Numbered from the stretch's first letter, positions 45,290 to 54,448 are shown. The stretch is 64,000 nt of DNA from Lysobacter sp. Root690 (GCF_001427785.1 NZ_LMHM01000016.1:779911-843910), one strand, 5' to 3'. Notes: a model not told the origin generated them from the letters alone. Program-made: numbers and translations.

Positions 45290-45601
45290 TCATCGAGACT
45301 TCTTGTCGCTTGGATTGCGATAGTGGTTCGGCGAGAACACCCACATGGTGCCGTGGTGAACGATGTTCCTCATCCGCACCCGGAACTGCATGCGCAGCCC
45401 CAGCAGACGGAAGATCATCTCGTCGCGCCGTGTCATCTGACGCATGACGAAAATCACTACCGGCAGCGTCAGGATGAACCACATATTGAAGTAGAACGTC
45501 GAAAGCAGACATGCCCCGGCCGCGAACGTGAAGGGCACGTACGGCACTCCCAGGAACATGGGAGGCCGTGTGCAGCCGCGGAACATCGCATTCTTATGCA
45601 T
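45290..45601 (-). CDS. virB3: VirB3, T4SS inner-membrane protein
   Basis: A 103-residue protein with the family pattern: a short N-terminus with FRGCTRPPMFLGVPYVPF, then a hydrophobic hairpin (AAGACLLSTFYFNMWFILTL, PVVIFVMRQM) and the polar RRDEMIFRLLGLRMQFRVR. It overlaps the end of virB2 by eight bases. A 153-base gap separates it from virB4. Confidence 0.92.
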   Translation of the reverse strand: MHKNAMFRGCTRPPMFLGVPYVPFTFAAGACLLSTFYFNMWFILTLPVVIFVMRQMTRRDEMIFRLLGLRMQFRVRMRNIVHHGTMWVFSPNHYRNPSDKKSR

Positions 45602-45980
45602 ACAGGTTCTGGAAGGTGCTCACCAGGACCGCCATGCCGCCACCGCCGCCGGCGCCGATGTCGGCCGGGATGACCATCTTGGCCAGCTGAGCGGCGGCGC
45701 CGATCAGGAAGCCGCCGAGCAGGACCGGCATGACGTCGGAGATGCGCTTGTGCGCGAACGCGATCTGGTAGCCGGCGAAGATCACCGCGATGGTCACGAT
45801 CGCGATCGAGGCGATGTTGAGCAGGCTGTTGAGGTTGTCGAAGAAGCCCTTCACGGTGGTCTTGGCGCCCGTGACGGTGCCCTGGGCGAAGGCCATTTCC
45901 GGCGCCGCCAGCGCGCCGACGAACAGAGCCGCCATTGCGAAGGCCGAGAGGAAGTTCTTGATCTGGATATTGTTGTTCAT
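45594..45980 (-). CDS. virB2: VirB2, T4SS major pilin
   Basis: A 128-residue pilin precursor. The signal peptide (FAMAALFVGALAAPEMAFA-Q) is followed by two hydrophobic helices (LLNIASIAIVTIAVIFAGYQ and VLLGGFLIGAAAQLAKMVI) joined by a basic loop (AHKRISD). A Gly-rich tail (GAGGGGGMAVL) follows. It has AAGGACC upstream and overlaps virB3. Confidence 0.94.
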   Translation of the reverse strand: MNNNIQIKNFLSAFAMAALFVGALAAPEMAFAQGTVTGAKTTVKGFFDNLNSLLNIASIAIVTIAVIFAGYQIAFAHKRISDVMPVLLGGFLIGAAAQLAKMVIPADIGAGGGGGMAVLVSTFQNLYA

Positions 45981-46065
45981 TGAAGAGGTCCTTTCTATTC
46001 GCTAGTGGACAAAATGGTCGAGGTGCTGCGGTGTGTTTCGGATGGTTCGTCGGTGGAGGGGAAAC

Positions 46066-46245
46066 TGGTCGATCGAAAGCGGGTGAATCAAGAGCGTATT
46101 GATCGAAACAAGCGGATCAAGAAACCAATTGATCAAACAAGGCCGATCAAATCGGGTACGGCAAAATCAGTTGAAGCAAATTGGGCAAATCAAAACCAGG
46201 TGGATCAAGGTCGGATCAAATTCGAGCAAAGTCGGGTCGAGCAAC
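46066..46245. repeat. GATCAA-rich spacer between virB1 and virB2
   Basis: Within the 285-base gap, GATCAA/GATCGAA recurs at 46071, 46101, 46115, 46131, 46145, 46203 and 46214, with AATCAA variants between. The A-rich, GC-poor composition is unlike the rest of the cluster. It is upstream of virB2 on the coding (minus) strand, where it reads TTGATC. It may be a regulatory leader or a decayed low-complexity insertion. Confidence 0.6.
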
Positions 46246-46265
46246 ACGCATCGGCGGATCGGCGC

Positions 46266-47150
46266 TCAGAAAACGAAGGCCTGATCGCCCGGCCCCTGCG
46301 CTGCCACGGCCGCCGCCGGAGCGACGGGCGCGGGCTGCTGCGGGAGCGCTGCCGAAGCATTCATCGGCATGACTCTAACCGGCTGCGAGCTCTGAGCCTG
46401 AGACGCCATCCCCGCGCCGCCCATGGCCGCGACGCCTGCCGGCATTGCGGCGGGCATCATCGGCGCGGCCGCGAGCGGCTGGGCCACGGGCATCGTTGCA
46501 GCGGGTAACGTCATCTGAGGCATCGCCGCGGCCATCGGCTGGGAGGCGCTGACCGACGCCAGGCGCTGCGGACCCGACTGCCGGCCCGGCGCATAGGTGG
46601 CCGGAGCGACCGGATTGGCCGGGTTGACCGACGCCAGCGCCGAAGGCGCCTTTGTATCCTTGCGAGATGACTTGCCGATTACCGCGATGGCCTGAGCATC
46701 GGAATATGGCGTCGCTCCCCTGTTGATCGACGCATAAATCTTTTGCACATATCCATGCCGGAAACCCGTGACGAAGTTCCCAGAGTAGTAACAGCTGAAG
46801 GATTTACCCCAATCCCCGCTGGAGCGGCCATAACATTCGGCCAGAATTTTTGAGCCTGCCTGAAGATTTGGGCAGACTTCGAATGCCTTTTCGTAACTGT
46901 CCAGGCCGTACTTGCCGAGGTTGTAACGATTGACCTGAGCGACGCCCAGAGAAAAGTTGTAACCGCGGCGCTCAAGCATGCGCACGGTCGAGACGGCTTC
47001 GGCGAGATTTTGCGGCTGGCGCACCAGGCGACCGCCCACGACGCCAATCGCAAACGGATTGAACGAGGACTCCACGCGCACGACGTGGTGCATGACTTCA
47101 TTTGGAACTGCCAAGCCCGGGCAGTTCATCAACTCTATTCCGGGCAACAT
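46266..47150 (-). CDS. virB1: VirB1, T4SS lytic transglycosylase
   Basis: A 294-residue peptidoglycan hydrolase that opens the wall for the machine. The SLT domain (about 1-150) has the catalytic Glu in VVRVESSFNPFAIG, then NFSLGVAQVNRYNLGKYGLD and CYYSGNF. The C-terminal half is an Ala/Pro/Met-rich tail (QPMAAAMPQMTLPAATMPVA). No standard signal peptide is seen from the ATG at 47150; an in-frame TTG at 47171 would not add one. The 47151-47316 gap before it is AT-rich and may hold a promoter. Confidence 0.9.
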   Translation of the reverse strand: MLPGIELMNCPGLAVPNEVMHHVVRVESSFNPFAIGVVGGRLVRQPQNLAEAVSTVRMLERRGYNFSLGVAQVNRYNLGKYGLDSYEKAFEVCPNLQAGSKILAECYGRSSGDWGKSFSCYYSGNFVTGFRHGYVQKIYASINRGATPYSDAQAIAVIGKSSRKDTKAPSALASVNPANPVAPATYAPGRQSGPQRLASVSASQPMAAAMPQMTLPAATMPVAQPLAAAPMMPAAMPAGVAAMGGAGMASQAQSSQPVRVMPMNASAALPQQPAPVAPAAAVAAQGPGDQAFVF

Positions 47151-47316
47151 TCCGTGATCCCCCCGTGCCAACCGTTGCGCCGATCCCTGTGAACATCCGC
47201 AGAAAGATGGGGTTGCAAACAGTTGGATCGACGCAGCAATGATTCATCTAGCAGCAAGCAATGTCAATGAGTATGCACACTTACGTCACAGTTCGCAGCG
47301 TTTTGGGCACCTGAAC

Positions 47317-48354
47317 TCATTCACTGTGTGACCGCTCAGGATTGAAGTCGATGCCGGTGATGTAGCGCCTGCCCGCATGCGCCTTGATGTGCACCAAGAT
47401 ATCGATGGTCATCATCAACAAGCGCTTGATCACCCCGAACTCCAGCCCCGACCCCTCGTTCGATGCCTTCACCATCAACGCCAACTGATCCCACGTCTGC
47501 GCGGTACTGCCGGCGTGGCAACTGGTGATCGATCCTGGATGGCCCGAGGCGCAGTTACGAATGAAGTAGAACGATTCGTCGCCGCGCAACTCGGCCAGGA
47601 TGATCCGGTCGGGCTTCATGCGAAGACAGGCTTCCATGCAGCTCTTGGCCGTGATGTTGCTGGTACTTTGTCCACCTTTCGAATAGAGCAAGTGCACGAC
47701 ATTGGGCTGCGTGATGAACAACTCGCGCGCGTCCTCGATCGTCACCAGCCGCTCTTCTTCCGGAATGTGGTTCACCAGCGACTTCATGAAGGTGGTCTTG
47801 CCGCTGCCGGTGGCGCCGGACACGACCACGTTCTTCTTGTACTGCACCGCCTTCTTGAAGAACTCGGCGTAATTGCGCTGCGCGCGCAGCTCCAGCAGCT
47901 CGCGGTCGTGTTCGCTCAGGACGTGGGTCTGCTCCAGGATCTCGTTGAAGAACCCATCTTCCTGGTACTGCTGCAAGGTCTTGCTGTGCTTGGACGGCAA
48001 CCGGATCGTGATCGAGACCTTGCCCGGATCGCAGGCAGGCGGAATCACGAACTGCGCGCGCTGTCCGGTCGGAAAGGTCAGGGAGACCACCGGGTCGGCA
48101 TCGGTGATGCGCTGCCCGGTGTTGCTCTCGTTGACGACCGCGGTACAGAACTGCCGGGCCCGCTCGAAGGTCAGGCTCGGCACTTCCAGGCGGTTCCAGC
48201 CGGAGCGAGTCTCCAGATAGAGCTCGCCCGGCCGGTTGATGCAGATTTCCGTGACATCCGGAGAGCTCATGTACTCCAGGATGCCCAACACCTGGTACTG
48301 GTACTCCAGGAAGGCGTTGGAAACTTGCGCGATCGGTGAATTATCGGCGTCCAT
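47317..48354 (-). CDS. virB11: VirB11, T4SS hexameric ATPase
   Basis: A 345-residue traffic ATPase. Motifs are Walker A VVSGATGSGKTTFMKSLV (about 178-190), the Asp box LVTIEDARELF, Walker B RIILAELRGDESFYF, and the His box SGHPGSITSCHAGS. The N-terminal domain (about 1-140) is typical. It cooperates with VirB4 in pilus biogenesis and transport. It starts 27 bases after virB10. Confidence 0.97.
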   Translation of the reverse strand: MDADNSPIAQVSNAFLEYQYQVLGILEYMSSPDVTEICINRPGELYLETRSGWNRLEVPSLTFERARQFCTAVVNESNTGQRITDADPVVSLTFPTGQRAQFVIPPACDPGKVSITIRLPSKHSKTLQQYQEDGFFNEILEQTHVLSEHDRELLELRAQRNYAEFFKKAVQYKKNVVVSGATGSGKTTFMKSLVNHIPEEERLVTIEDARELFITQPNVVHLLYSKGGQSTSNITAKSCMEACLRMKPDRIILAELRGDESFYFIRNCASGHPGSITSCHAGSTAQTWDQLALMVKASNEGSGLEFGVIKRLLMMTIDILVHIKAHAGRRYITGIDFNPERSHSE

Positions 48355-48381
48355 CTCAAGCTACCGCTGCTGCAATCGACA

Positions 48382-49620
48382 TCACCTGAGGACCGACGAG
48401 AAGTCGACATCCTTGGCGACATAGATGTTCACGACGGTGCCCTGGTTGATGGTCACGGTCGGCGGACGGTTGATGCTCTTGTCCAACGCCTGGTTGGCCA
48501 AACGCTCCATCGCCTCGGCGGTGTTGCTCTCGTACGGGGTCTGCACCAGGTTGCCGCTGTTGGTCACCGTGCTCGTCTCCGGACCGTTCTTGGCCGCGGC
48601 GTACTTGAACGCGTCACTGATCAGGCTGATCAGCAGCGCCGAGGCGATGCGGCTGCCCCAGTGCGCGTTGTAGTCGCCCGGATGACCGGCGCCGCCGAGG
48701 TTGTCGATACCCGGGCTGGCCATGTTGACGTCGATGCCGTTCGGCGTGGTGATGCGATCCCAGATCACCGACACGCGCGGGCCGTTGATGTTGTCGCTCT
48801 GATAGCGACCCGAGACCTTCGAACCCTTCGGCAGCAGCAGACGGCGACCGTTGATCGAATAGGTCGGTTCGGTGACCACGCACGAGGTGAAGCCCGGCAG
48901 GTCGGTGACGATGCGGGTTTCCATGACGCAACGGATGTAGGTGCCGCGCACCAGCAAGGTGTCGGGGTTGTAGATCGGCTGCGCGCTGGTGGCCTTTTCC
49001 TTATCCTCCTGCGGACGCGCCGGGCCCTGGCCGTTGGCGGCCATCATGGCCTGGGCATAGGCTTCGGGCGACATCACGCCGGGCGGCAGGCTGCCACCAC
49101 CACTACCGCCACCGCCTTCGCCACCACCGCCCTCGCCCGAGATGCGGCGTTCGAGCAGGCTCGGACCGCGCTTGACCGGCTCCATCTGCTCCGGCGGCGG
49201 CATCGGCATCGGCGGCGGGGCCTGATCGACCACTGGCAACGGCGGCATGCCGGCCAGCGGATCGACCGGCAACGGCGGCGGATCGGCCACGGTCTTGGGC
49301 AGGTCGGGAATATTGACCACTTCCTCTTCGACCTTCGGCTTCTTGTCTTCGCCGGACGTCGCCGCGTTGAACATCCACAGCGCGGCCACGATCAACAGCA
49401 GCACGATGCCGCCGAGGAACAGCAACGCCTTGCGATTGAGACGCTGCACGTCGGAGGACTTCAGCGTGGGCGCGTTGGCATCCAGGTCCGGCGCCGGGCC
49501 GGTGGCCTGCTGGCCGTAATAAGGATTCGCGCCGGCGTAGCCGTAGCTGCTGTTGTTTTCCGGAGTGCCGCCGGACTCTTCCGGGTTACCCGGCTGATTG
49601 GGAGGTAGGTTCTGGCTCAT
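48382..49620 (-). CDS. virB10: VirB10, T4SS core-complex protein spanning both membranes
   Basis: A 412-residue protein with an acidic/Asn/Gly-rich cytoplasmic N-terminus, one membrane helix (about 45-66, ALLFLGGIVLLLIVAALWMF) and a proline-rich periplasmic spacer (DLPKTVADPPPLPVDPLAG). A Gly-rich patch (EGGGGEGGGGSGGGSLPPG) leads to the C-terminal beta-barrel domain with TYIRCVMETRIVTDLPGFTS and the antenna region HWGSRIASALLISLISDAFK. It overlaps virB9 by four bases. Confidence 0.96.
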   Translation of the reverse strand: MSQNLPPNQPGNPEESGGTPENNSSYGYAGANPYYGQQATGPAPDLDANAPTLKSSDVQRLNRKALLFLGGIVLLLIVAALWMFNAATSGEDKKPKVEEEVVNIPDLPKTVADPPPLPVDPLAGMPPLPVVDQAPPPMPMPPPEQMEPVKRGPSLLERRISGEGGGGEGGGGSGGGSLPPGVMSPEAYAQAMMAANGQGPARPQEDKEKATSAQPIYNPDTLLVRGTYIRCVMETRIVTDLPGFTSCVVTEPTYSINGRRLLLPKGSKVSGRYQSDNINGPRVSVIWDRITTPNGIDVNMASPGIDNLGGAGHPGDYNAHWGSRIASALLISLISDAFKYAAAKNGPETSTVTNSGNLVQTPYESNTAEAMERLANQALDKSINRPPTVTINQGTVVNIYVAKDVDFSSVLR

Positions 49621-50384
49621 TTCTGCTTCTTCCTGCGCAGACCGACGACGTTGTTGCCGTGACGGATGATCAAGTAGGGATAGGTGCCATGAACCACGAG
49701 CGTGTTGCCTTCCACCGTGGTGTTGACCACGAAGTCTTCGCTGCCTTCACGTTCGCGGCCGAACACGGCCGGAAAGTTGCCGGTCGGCAGATCCTTCACG
49801 CCGTTGATCTTGATGTAGGTGAACTGACCGTCGTCGTAGACGTTGGTCGGCACCAGCCACGACTGCTTCTTGCGGCTCGAGAACTGGTAATCGAAGTTGT
49901 AGACGCGGCCCTTGTCGAGGGTGGTGTTCAACTCGGGAACCGGTTCGGCCTTGGTTTCCTTCGCGCCGGAGAACTCGGTGCCGTTGGGATACACGAACTT
50001 GATCTTGTACTGCACGCCGGCCTGCTTGGCCTGCTCGAGCACGCGCCAGTCGGTCGCCACGACCTTCAACTCCAGGATGTAGGAGTGGGTGGTCGTGCGG
50101 ATCATCATGTTGGTGTCGACGTCGACGTTCTTCGGCTTGATGTAGAAGACGTTGTCGCGACGGCTCATGTCCCAGCCGGAGCTGAAACCGGTGCTGTAGT
50201 CGAGGATGTTCTCGCTCGGGCTCAGTTCGATCTGAGTGGTGATGCCGAGGCCCGTGCGCACCGGATAGATGCGGTTGGCTTCGTATTCGTACTCTTGGAT
50301 CACCTGGGCCGAGGCAGGTAGTGCGAGGCCGGAAACCGCCAGGAACAACAGGGCGGCCAGGCGATGTTTACGCAGGCAGTTCAT
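49617..50384 (-). CDS. virB9: VirB9, T4SS outer-membrane core-complex protein
   Basis: A 255-residue periplasmic protein with signal peptide (LAALLFLAVSGLALPASA-QV). The N-terminal domain contains PVRTGLGITTQIELSPSENI, a linker follows, and the C-terminal domain has YNFDYQFSSRKKQSWLVPTN and LPTGNFPAVFGRE. With VirB7 and VirB10 it forms the core complex. It overlaps virB8 and virB10 by four bases each. Confidence 0.95.
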   Translation of the reverse strand: MNCLRKHRLAALLFLAVSGLALPASAQVIQEYEYEANRIYPVRTGLGITTQIELSPSENILDYSTGFSSGWDMSRRDNVFYIKPKNVDVDTNMMIRTTTHSYILELKVVATDWRVLEQAKQAGVQYKIKFVYPNGTEFSGAKETKAEPVPELNTTLDKGRVYNFDYQFSSRKKQSWLVPTNVYDDGQFTYIKINGVKDLPTGNFPAVFGREREGSEDFVVNTTVEGNTLVVHGTYPYLIIRHGNNVVGLRRKKQK

Positions 50385-51442
50385 CGGTTGCTGACTCCAT
50401 TCGCATTGCCAGTCGGTGCAGGTGCCGCAGCCGGCTGTTGCGGCTGCTGGGCGGGGTTGGTGGGAAGCGGCGCGGCCTGCGGCGGCGCGGTGCCCGGCGG
50501 ATACGCCGCGGGCGCGCCTGCCGGAGGCGCGGTGCCTGCCGGAGGCGCCGTGCCAGGCGGAACCGTGCCAGGCGGATAGGCGGCCGGCGGCGGCGCGGTA
50601 CCCGGCGGGTAAGCGGCCGGATTGGCGGCGTCGGGCGAGACCGCGCCGGGCTGCTGCGGATAGGCCGCGGCGGGCGTCTGCGTGGGCATCGCGTTGGGCG
50701 GCAAGGCCGGCGCGGCGGCGTAGTCGTTGTCGACGCGATAGCCGGTGACCTGGAAGCCGAGCGGATTGAGGACGCGATTGATCTCGTCCATCTTCAGGTT
50801 CGACTTGTAGGTGAACTCGATCGTGGCGATCTTGCTGTCCAGCGGCGTGTTGTCGCCGCTTTCCTTGTTGTACAGGCTGCGCTGGAAGCGCACCGTCGCC
50901 ACCTTCGGACCGGGACCGGTATCCATCGCATCGGCCGCGAGCTGGATGCTCAACAGCTTGACTCGCAGAGTCTTGGTCTTGCCGTAAACGGTGATCGGAT
51001 TGGCCAGATTGGTCGAGCCGAACAACTGCTGATAGGCGGTGGCGACCTGCGGGCTGCCCATCGCGAACACCGTAGCCCAGTCGCGCTCACCGATCTGCGA
51101 GTAGTCGTAGGACTCACGCGCCATGATGAAGTGCGAGATGTTGCTCTTGTTGAGCGCCTCGCTGGTGGTGACGCTGGGATTGGCGAAGTCGTCGCGCAGG
51201 CGCGCGACCGTCGCGGTACCGGTGTAAGCGTCGGCCATGACCAGGTACGGCACCTTCTCCTTGAGCGGCAGGAAGTAGAAATAACCGCCGGCCAGGATCA
51301 GCGACATGATCAACGAGCCGAATGCGACGAGCCACGCGCGCTTCTCGCTGCGCCTGGCGATGTCGGCGACGGTGACCTCGTAGTTCACCGCCTTGGAGAC
51401 GGCGTTCTCGACCGCCGGAGTTACGGGCTTTTTTCCGAACAT
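50381..51442 (-). CDS. virB8: VirB8, T4SS assembly factor with proline-rich tail
   Basis: A 353-residue bitopic protein. A short cytoplasmic N-terminus is followed by a membrane helix (about 36-56, AWLVAFGSLIMSLILAGGYF) and the periplasmic VirB8 domain (about 60-240) with NKSNISHFIMARESYDYSQI. The last 110 residues repeat AYPPGTAPP-like units (AAYPPGTVPPGTAPPAGTAP), an extension absent from minimal VirB8 proteins. VirB8 nucleates assembly; the repeat tail may contact the wall. Confidence 0.95.
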   Translation of the reverse strand: MFGKKPVTPAVENAVSKAVNYEVTVADIARRSEKRAWLVAFGSLIMSLILAGGYFYFLPLKEKVPYLVMADAYTGTATVARLRDDFANPSVTTSEALNKSNISHFIMARESYDYSQIGERDWATVFAMGSPQVATAYQQLFGSTNLANPITVYGKTKTLRVKLLSIQLAADAMDTGPGPKVATVRFQRSLYNKESGDNTPLDSKIATIEFTYKSNLKMDEINRVLNPLGFQVTGYRVDNDYAAAPALPPNAMPTQTPAAAYPQQPGAVSPDAANPAAYPPGTAPPPAAYPPGTVPPGTAPPAGTAPPAGAPAAYPPGTAPPQAAPLPTNPAQQPQQPAAAPAPTGNANGVSNR

Positions 51443-51543
51443 CTATGCTGCATCCATAACGATGGAATCGTTGCCGGCGACGCGGCATGCCTGCGCATGC
51501 CGGGACTCGTCGCCTGTGCGGGCCGGCTTGCGCCGTTCGAGGA

Positions 51544-52116
51544 TCAACGCGACGGACCGGAGGCTTGCGCCAGGGTCGCGGCCGGCAGCGCGGCCGGATC
51601 GGCGGCGTTGGCGGACGGCGAATGCGGCTGCGACGGCTCGCTCTTGGGCGCATGCGCGGACTTGGATGCGGCGTCGACCGCGGGCGTATCGTTGCCGGCC
51701 GCCGGCGCCGCCGAAACGGCCGAGCGCACCACGATCTGCTCGCCTTCGCGCGCGATCACCACGCCGTGTCCGGCATAGGCCGAATTGAGCTGCGAAATCG
51801 CGTCCGGCAGGCTGGTGGTGTGGATCTGCGACACCGCCTGATGCAGGGTGAAATCCGAATAGTGCTGGTAATCCAGCTTCATGTTCGAATCCTGGGTCCA
51901 GCGCGTCAGCATCGCCTTCAAGGTGCCGTCCATCGGCGAGGGATAGAAGACGTAGGACTGATGAAGCGGAATTTCGTTGGGCGCTTCGGAATACCGGTTG
52001 ACCGGCTTCCAGCGGCCGCCGAAATCCGGCGCGGGCCTTGTGGCGCACCCGGCCAGCGCAACGGCCAGCAGGATCGCGATCCACAAACGAGGGCTGGTTG
52101 CAGTTAGTTGTCTCAC
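51544..52116 (-). CDS. virB7: VirB7 lipoprotein with C-terminal N0-like domain
   Basis: A 190-residue outer-membrane lipoprotein, much larger than the roughly 50-residue classical VirB7. I start it at the GTG at 52116 (GGGGAA upstream), which places the signal peptide LWIAILLAVALAGC with lipobox Cys24; no ATG gives this signal. The middle region (FTLHQAVSQIHTTSLPDAIS to GVVIAREGEQIVV) looks like the N0 domain found on VirB7 of Xanthomonas bacterial-killing T4SS. The tail is Ala/Ser/Pro-rich. It is the first gene of the virB operon. Confidence 0.88.
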   Translation of the reverse strand: MRQLTATSPRLWIAILLAVALAGCATRPAPDFGGRWKPVNRYSEAPNEIPLHQSYVFYPSPMDGTLKAMLTRWTQDSNMKLDYQHYSDFTLHQAVSQIHTTSLPDAISQLNSAYAGHGVVIAREGEQIVVRSAVSAAPAAGNDTPAVDAASKSAHAPKSEPSQPHSPSANAADPAALPAATLAQASGPSR

Positions 52117-52500
52117 GCGTTCCCCGGCTAAGTAATGTACTGACGCACGATAGGACCCGAAGCGGTCGTCGGCTGCGACTGGCCCGGCCAGCACGCTGCG
52201 ACGGACCTCGTCGCGGTCATTGTTTGAAATGAGGTGACCGGAAAGATATCGGTCGAAATGAGACGTCGGACACCTTTGCAAAAGAGACGCGCAACACGTC
52301 ATCCCTTTTAGCGCCGGGTCGCGACTTTCTTGCCATGCCGGAAATGCGGCACGCGCTGATCGTTCTGTCCATGAACTCCCCCTACAGCCACGGTTATACC
52401 GTCGAACGAGCGTCTGACGACACTCGTAGACGAAGATTAGACCGAAGTCAAAGCATTCGGCAAGTAGTTGTGCAAAAAAAGTGCAAAATCGAGTTGCGGG
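52117..52500 (-). promoter_or_regulatory. Leader and promoter region of the virB operon
   Basis: A 384-base gap before virB7 that must carry the T4SS promoter. TTTTGCAC occurs twice as a direct repeat at about 52470-52488 (minus strand). No convincing -35/-10 pair or operator could be fixed by eye, and I see no gene in it. Confidence 0.4.
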
Positions 52501-53649
52501 TTACAGCCGTAACAAACGCTCGATCGCCGCGTCCAAGGTCGCTTCGTTCTTCGCGAAACACAGTCGCGCCAGACGTTGTCCGGCCGGCGGCGACTCGTAG
52601 AACGGCGACAGCGGGATCGCGGCGACGCCCTTGTCTACTGTGAGCCAACGACAGAACGCGGCATCGTCGAGATCGCTGACGCCTGAGTAATCGATCAGTT
52701 GGAAATAGCCGCCCGGCACCGGCAGCGGCTTGAGCGCGGTGGTCAATAATTGATCACGGAAGCGATCGCGCTTGGCCTCGTAGAAGGCCCCCAGCCCCTC
52801 GTAATGCTCCGGTTCGGCCTCGATCATCTCGGCGAACGCCCATTGAGCCGGGGCGAAACTGCAAAAGCTATTGTACTGATGGACTTTGCGCAGTTCGGCC
52901 GACAAGGCCGGCGGTGCGATGCAGTAACCAATTTTCCAGCCGGTGCAGTGGTAGGTCTTGCCGAAGCTCGACACCACGAAGGCACGCTCGCGCAGGTGCG
53001 GATAGCGCAGCACCGATTCGTGGCGGCGGCCGTCGAACACGATGTGTTCGTAGACTTCGTCCGACAACAACCAGATGCCGGTGTCGGCGAGCAGTTCGCC
53101 CAGGCGGGCGATGTCGTCGGCGTCGAACATCGCGCCGGACGGGTTGTGCGGCGAGTTGATCATCAGCAGGCGGGTGTTCGGCGTGACCGCCGCGCGCACC
53201 CGATCCCAATCGACGGCGAAGGTCCGCGGGTCCAGCGGCACATGCACCGCGCGGCCGCCGGCCAGGTCGATCGCCGGCTCGTAGCTGTCGTAGCACGGGT
53301 CGAGCACGATCACTTCCTCGCCCGGACGCACCACCGCCTGGACCGCGTCGAAGATCGCCTCGCTGGCGCCGGAGACCACGGTGACCTCGGCATCGGCGTC
53401 GGGCCGGTAGCCGTAGCAACGCTCGGTCTTGGCGGCGATGGCCTGACGCAGCGCCGGGATGCCGGTCATCGGCGCGTACTGATTCTTGCCTTCGCGCATG
53501 GCCCGGCCCAGCGCATCGATCAGGCGCACGGGCACGTCGAAATCCGGAAAGCCCTGACCGAGGTTGACCGCCTGGTGTTCGGCGGCGAGCTGCGACATCA
53601 CGGTGAAGATGGTGGTGCCGACTTTCGGCAGCTTGGTGGTCAGGGTCAT
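52501..53649 (-). CDS. Methionine aminotransferase (class I PLP enzyme)
   Basis: A 382-residue PLP-dependent aminotransferase resembling E. coli YbdL, which prefers methionine. Signatures are VNLGQGFPDFDVP, NQYAPMTGIPALRQAIA, VTVVSGASEAIFDAVQA, NSPHNPSGAMF with the PLP-contacting Asn, DEVYEHIVFDG and the Schiff-base Lys in SSFGKTYHCTGWKIGY. It probably serves methionine salvage or keto-acid transamination. It is encoded upstream of the virB leader in the same direction, but the long gap argues against co-transcription. Confidence 0.9.
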   Translation of the reverse strand: MTLTTKLPKVGTTIFTVMSQLAAEHQAVNLGQGFPDFDVPVRLIDALGRAMREGKNQYAPMTGIPALRQAIAAKTERCYGYRPDADAEVTVVSGASEAIFDAVQAVVRPGEEVIVLDPCYDSYEPAIDLAGGRAVHVPLDPRTFAVDWDRVRAAVTPNTRLLMINSPHNPSGAMFDADDIARLGELLADTGIWLLSDEVYEHIVFDGRRHESVLRYPHLRERAFVVSSFGKTYHCTGWKIGYCIAPPALSAELRKVHQYNSFCSFAPAQWAFAEMIEAEPEHYEGLGAFYEAKRDRFRDQLLTTALKPLPVPGGYFQLIDYSGVSDLDDAAFCRWLTVDKGVAAIPLSPFYESPPAGQRLARLCFAKNEATLDAAIERLLRL

Positions 53650-53853
53650 GGGTCGGGCACGTGATCGCGATCGGACCGGGAAGTGTACGAAATCCGTGTT
53701 GCAGGTCGTTAGACCGTTGCGGTCGGCGGCAATGACGCGGCGGCATATCTATATATGTCTATATGACGGTGGCAAGACAGCGCATGCGATCGGCGGCGCG
53801 CCCGCCCGTCGGCAGGATTTGCACTGCCCGCGTGGCGCCGCGACACTGCGCGC

Positions 53854-54327
53854 ATGCGCGAACTGCAGGTGCTCGACGCCGCCGAACTGGCGATCGCCTA
53901 CGCCGCCGCCGACTACGCGGTCGCGCTGGATGGCGATGCCCTGCCCTTGCGCGTGGGCCGGCCGGCAGCCGACCTGGAAGCGTACTGGCCCGCCGCCGGC
54001 TACGTGTTCATGACCGCGTGGAACCCCGCGTCCGAGCCGCACTCCGACAGCGCCAACCGTGCCGCCGACGAACGCCTGGTCGCGCGGCTGGACGCGGTCG
54101 GCGTGCAACGCCATGCCGCCTGGGCCGAGGACGTCGCTGGACAGTGGCGCGAACCGGGCTGGTTGCTGGCCGGTCTCGACGATGCCGCGGCCAACGCGCT
54201 CGCGCGCGAGTTCGGCCAGGCCGGCGTGCTGGCCTGGCGACGCGGCGAACCGGTGCGGCTGCGCATGCTGATCGATCGTCCGCGCCATGCCGGGCCGGCC
54301 GCGCACACCGACTGGGTCGGTGCCTGA
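53854..54327 (+). CDS. DUF3293 protein
   Basis: A 157-residue protein of the DUF3293 type, recognised by AAADYAVALDG, the segment YVFMTAWNPASEPHSDSANR and the C-terminal GQAGVLAWRRGEPVRLRML. Function unknown. It lies just before the ccm operon, 121 bases upstream of ccmA, in the same direction. Confidence 0.75.
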   Translation: MRELQVLDAAELAIAYAAADYAVALDGDALPLRVGRPAADLEAYWPAAGYVFMTAWNPASEPHSDSANRAADERLVARLDAVGVQRHAAWAEDVAGQWREPGWLLAGLDDAAANALAREFGQAGVLAWRRGEPVRLRMLIDRPRHAGPAAHTDWVGA

Positions 54328-54448
54328 CCGGATCGTGCCTGACCAAGCCGGCCGGCGAACAGACAATCAGCAGCAAGAGTGAGGAGCGAGCCGCGCAGTC
54401 GCATAGACTGCCCGCTTCGCGGCCCGACCCGCCGCCCGCTTGCGACCG

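Noticed and set aside
46005-46508. 167-codon plus-strand frame over the GATCAA region
   Set aside because: It runs antisense into virB1 and its residues merely translate the repeated motif.
52465-52490. Terminator of the aminotransferase gene at the A/T-rich stretch
   Set aside because: TTTTGCAC is a direct, not inverted, repeat, so no hairpin forms before the T-run.
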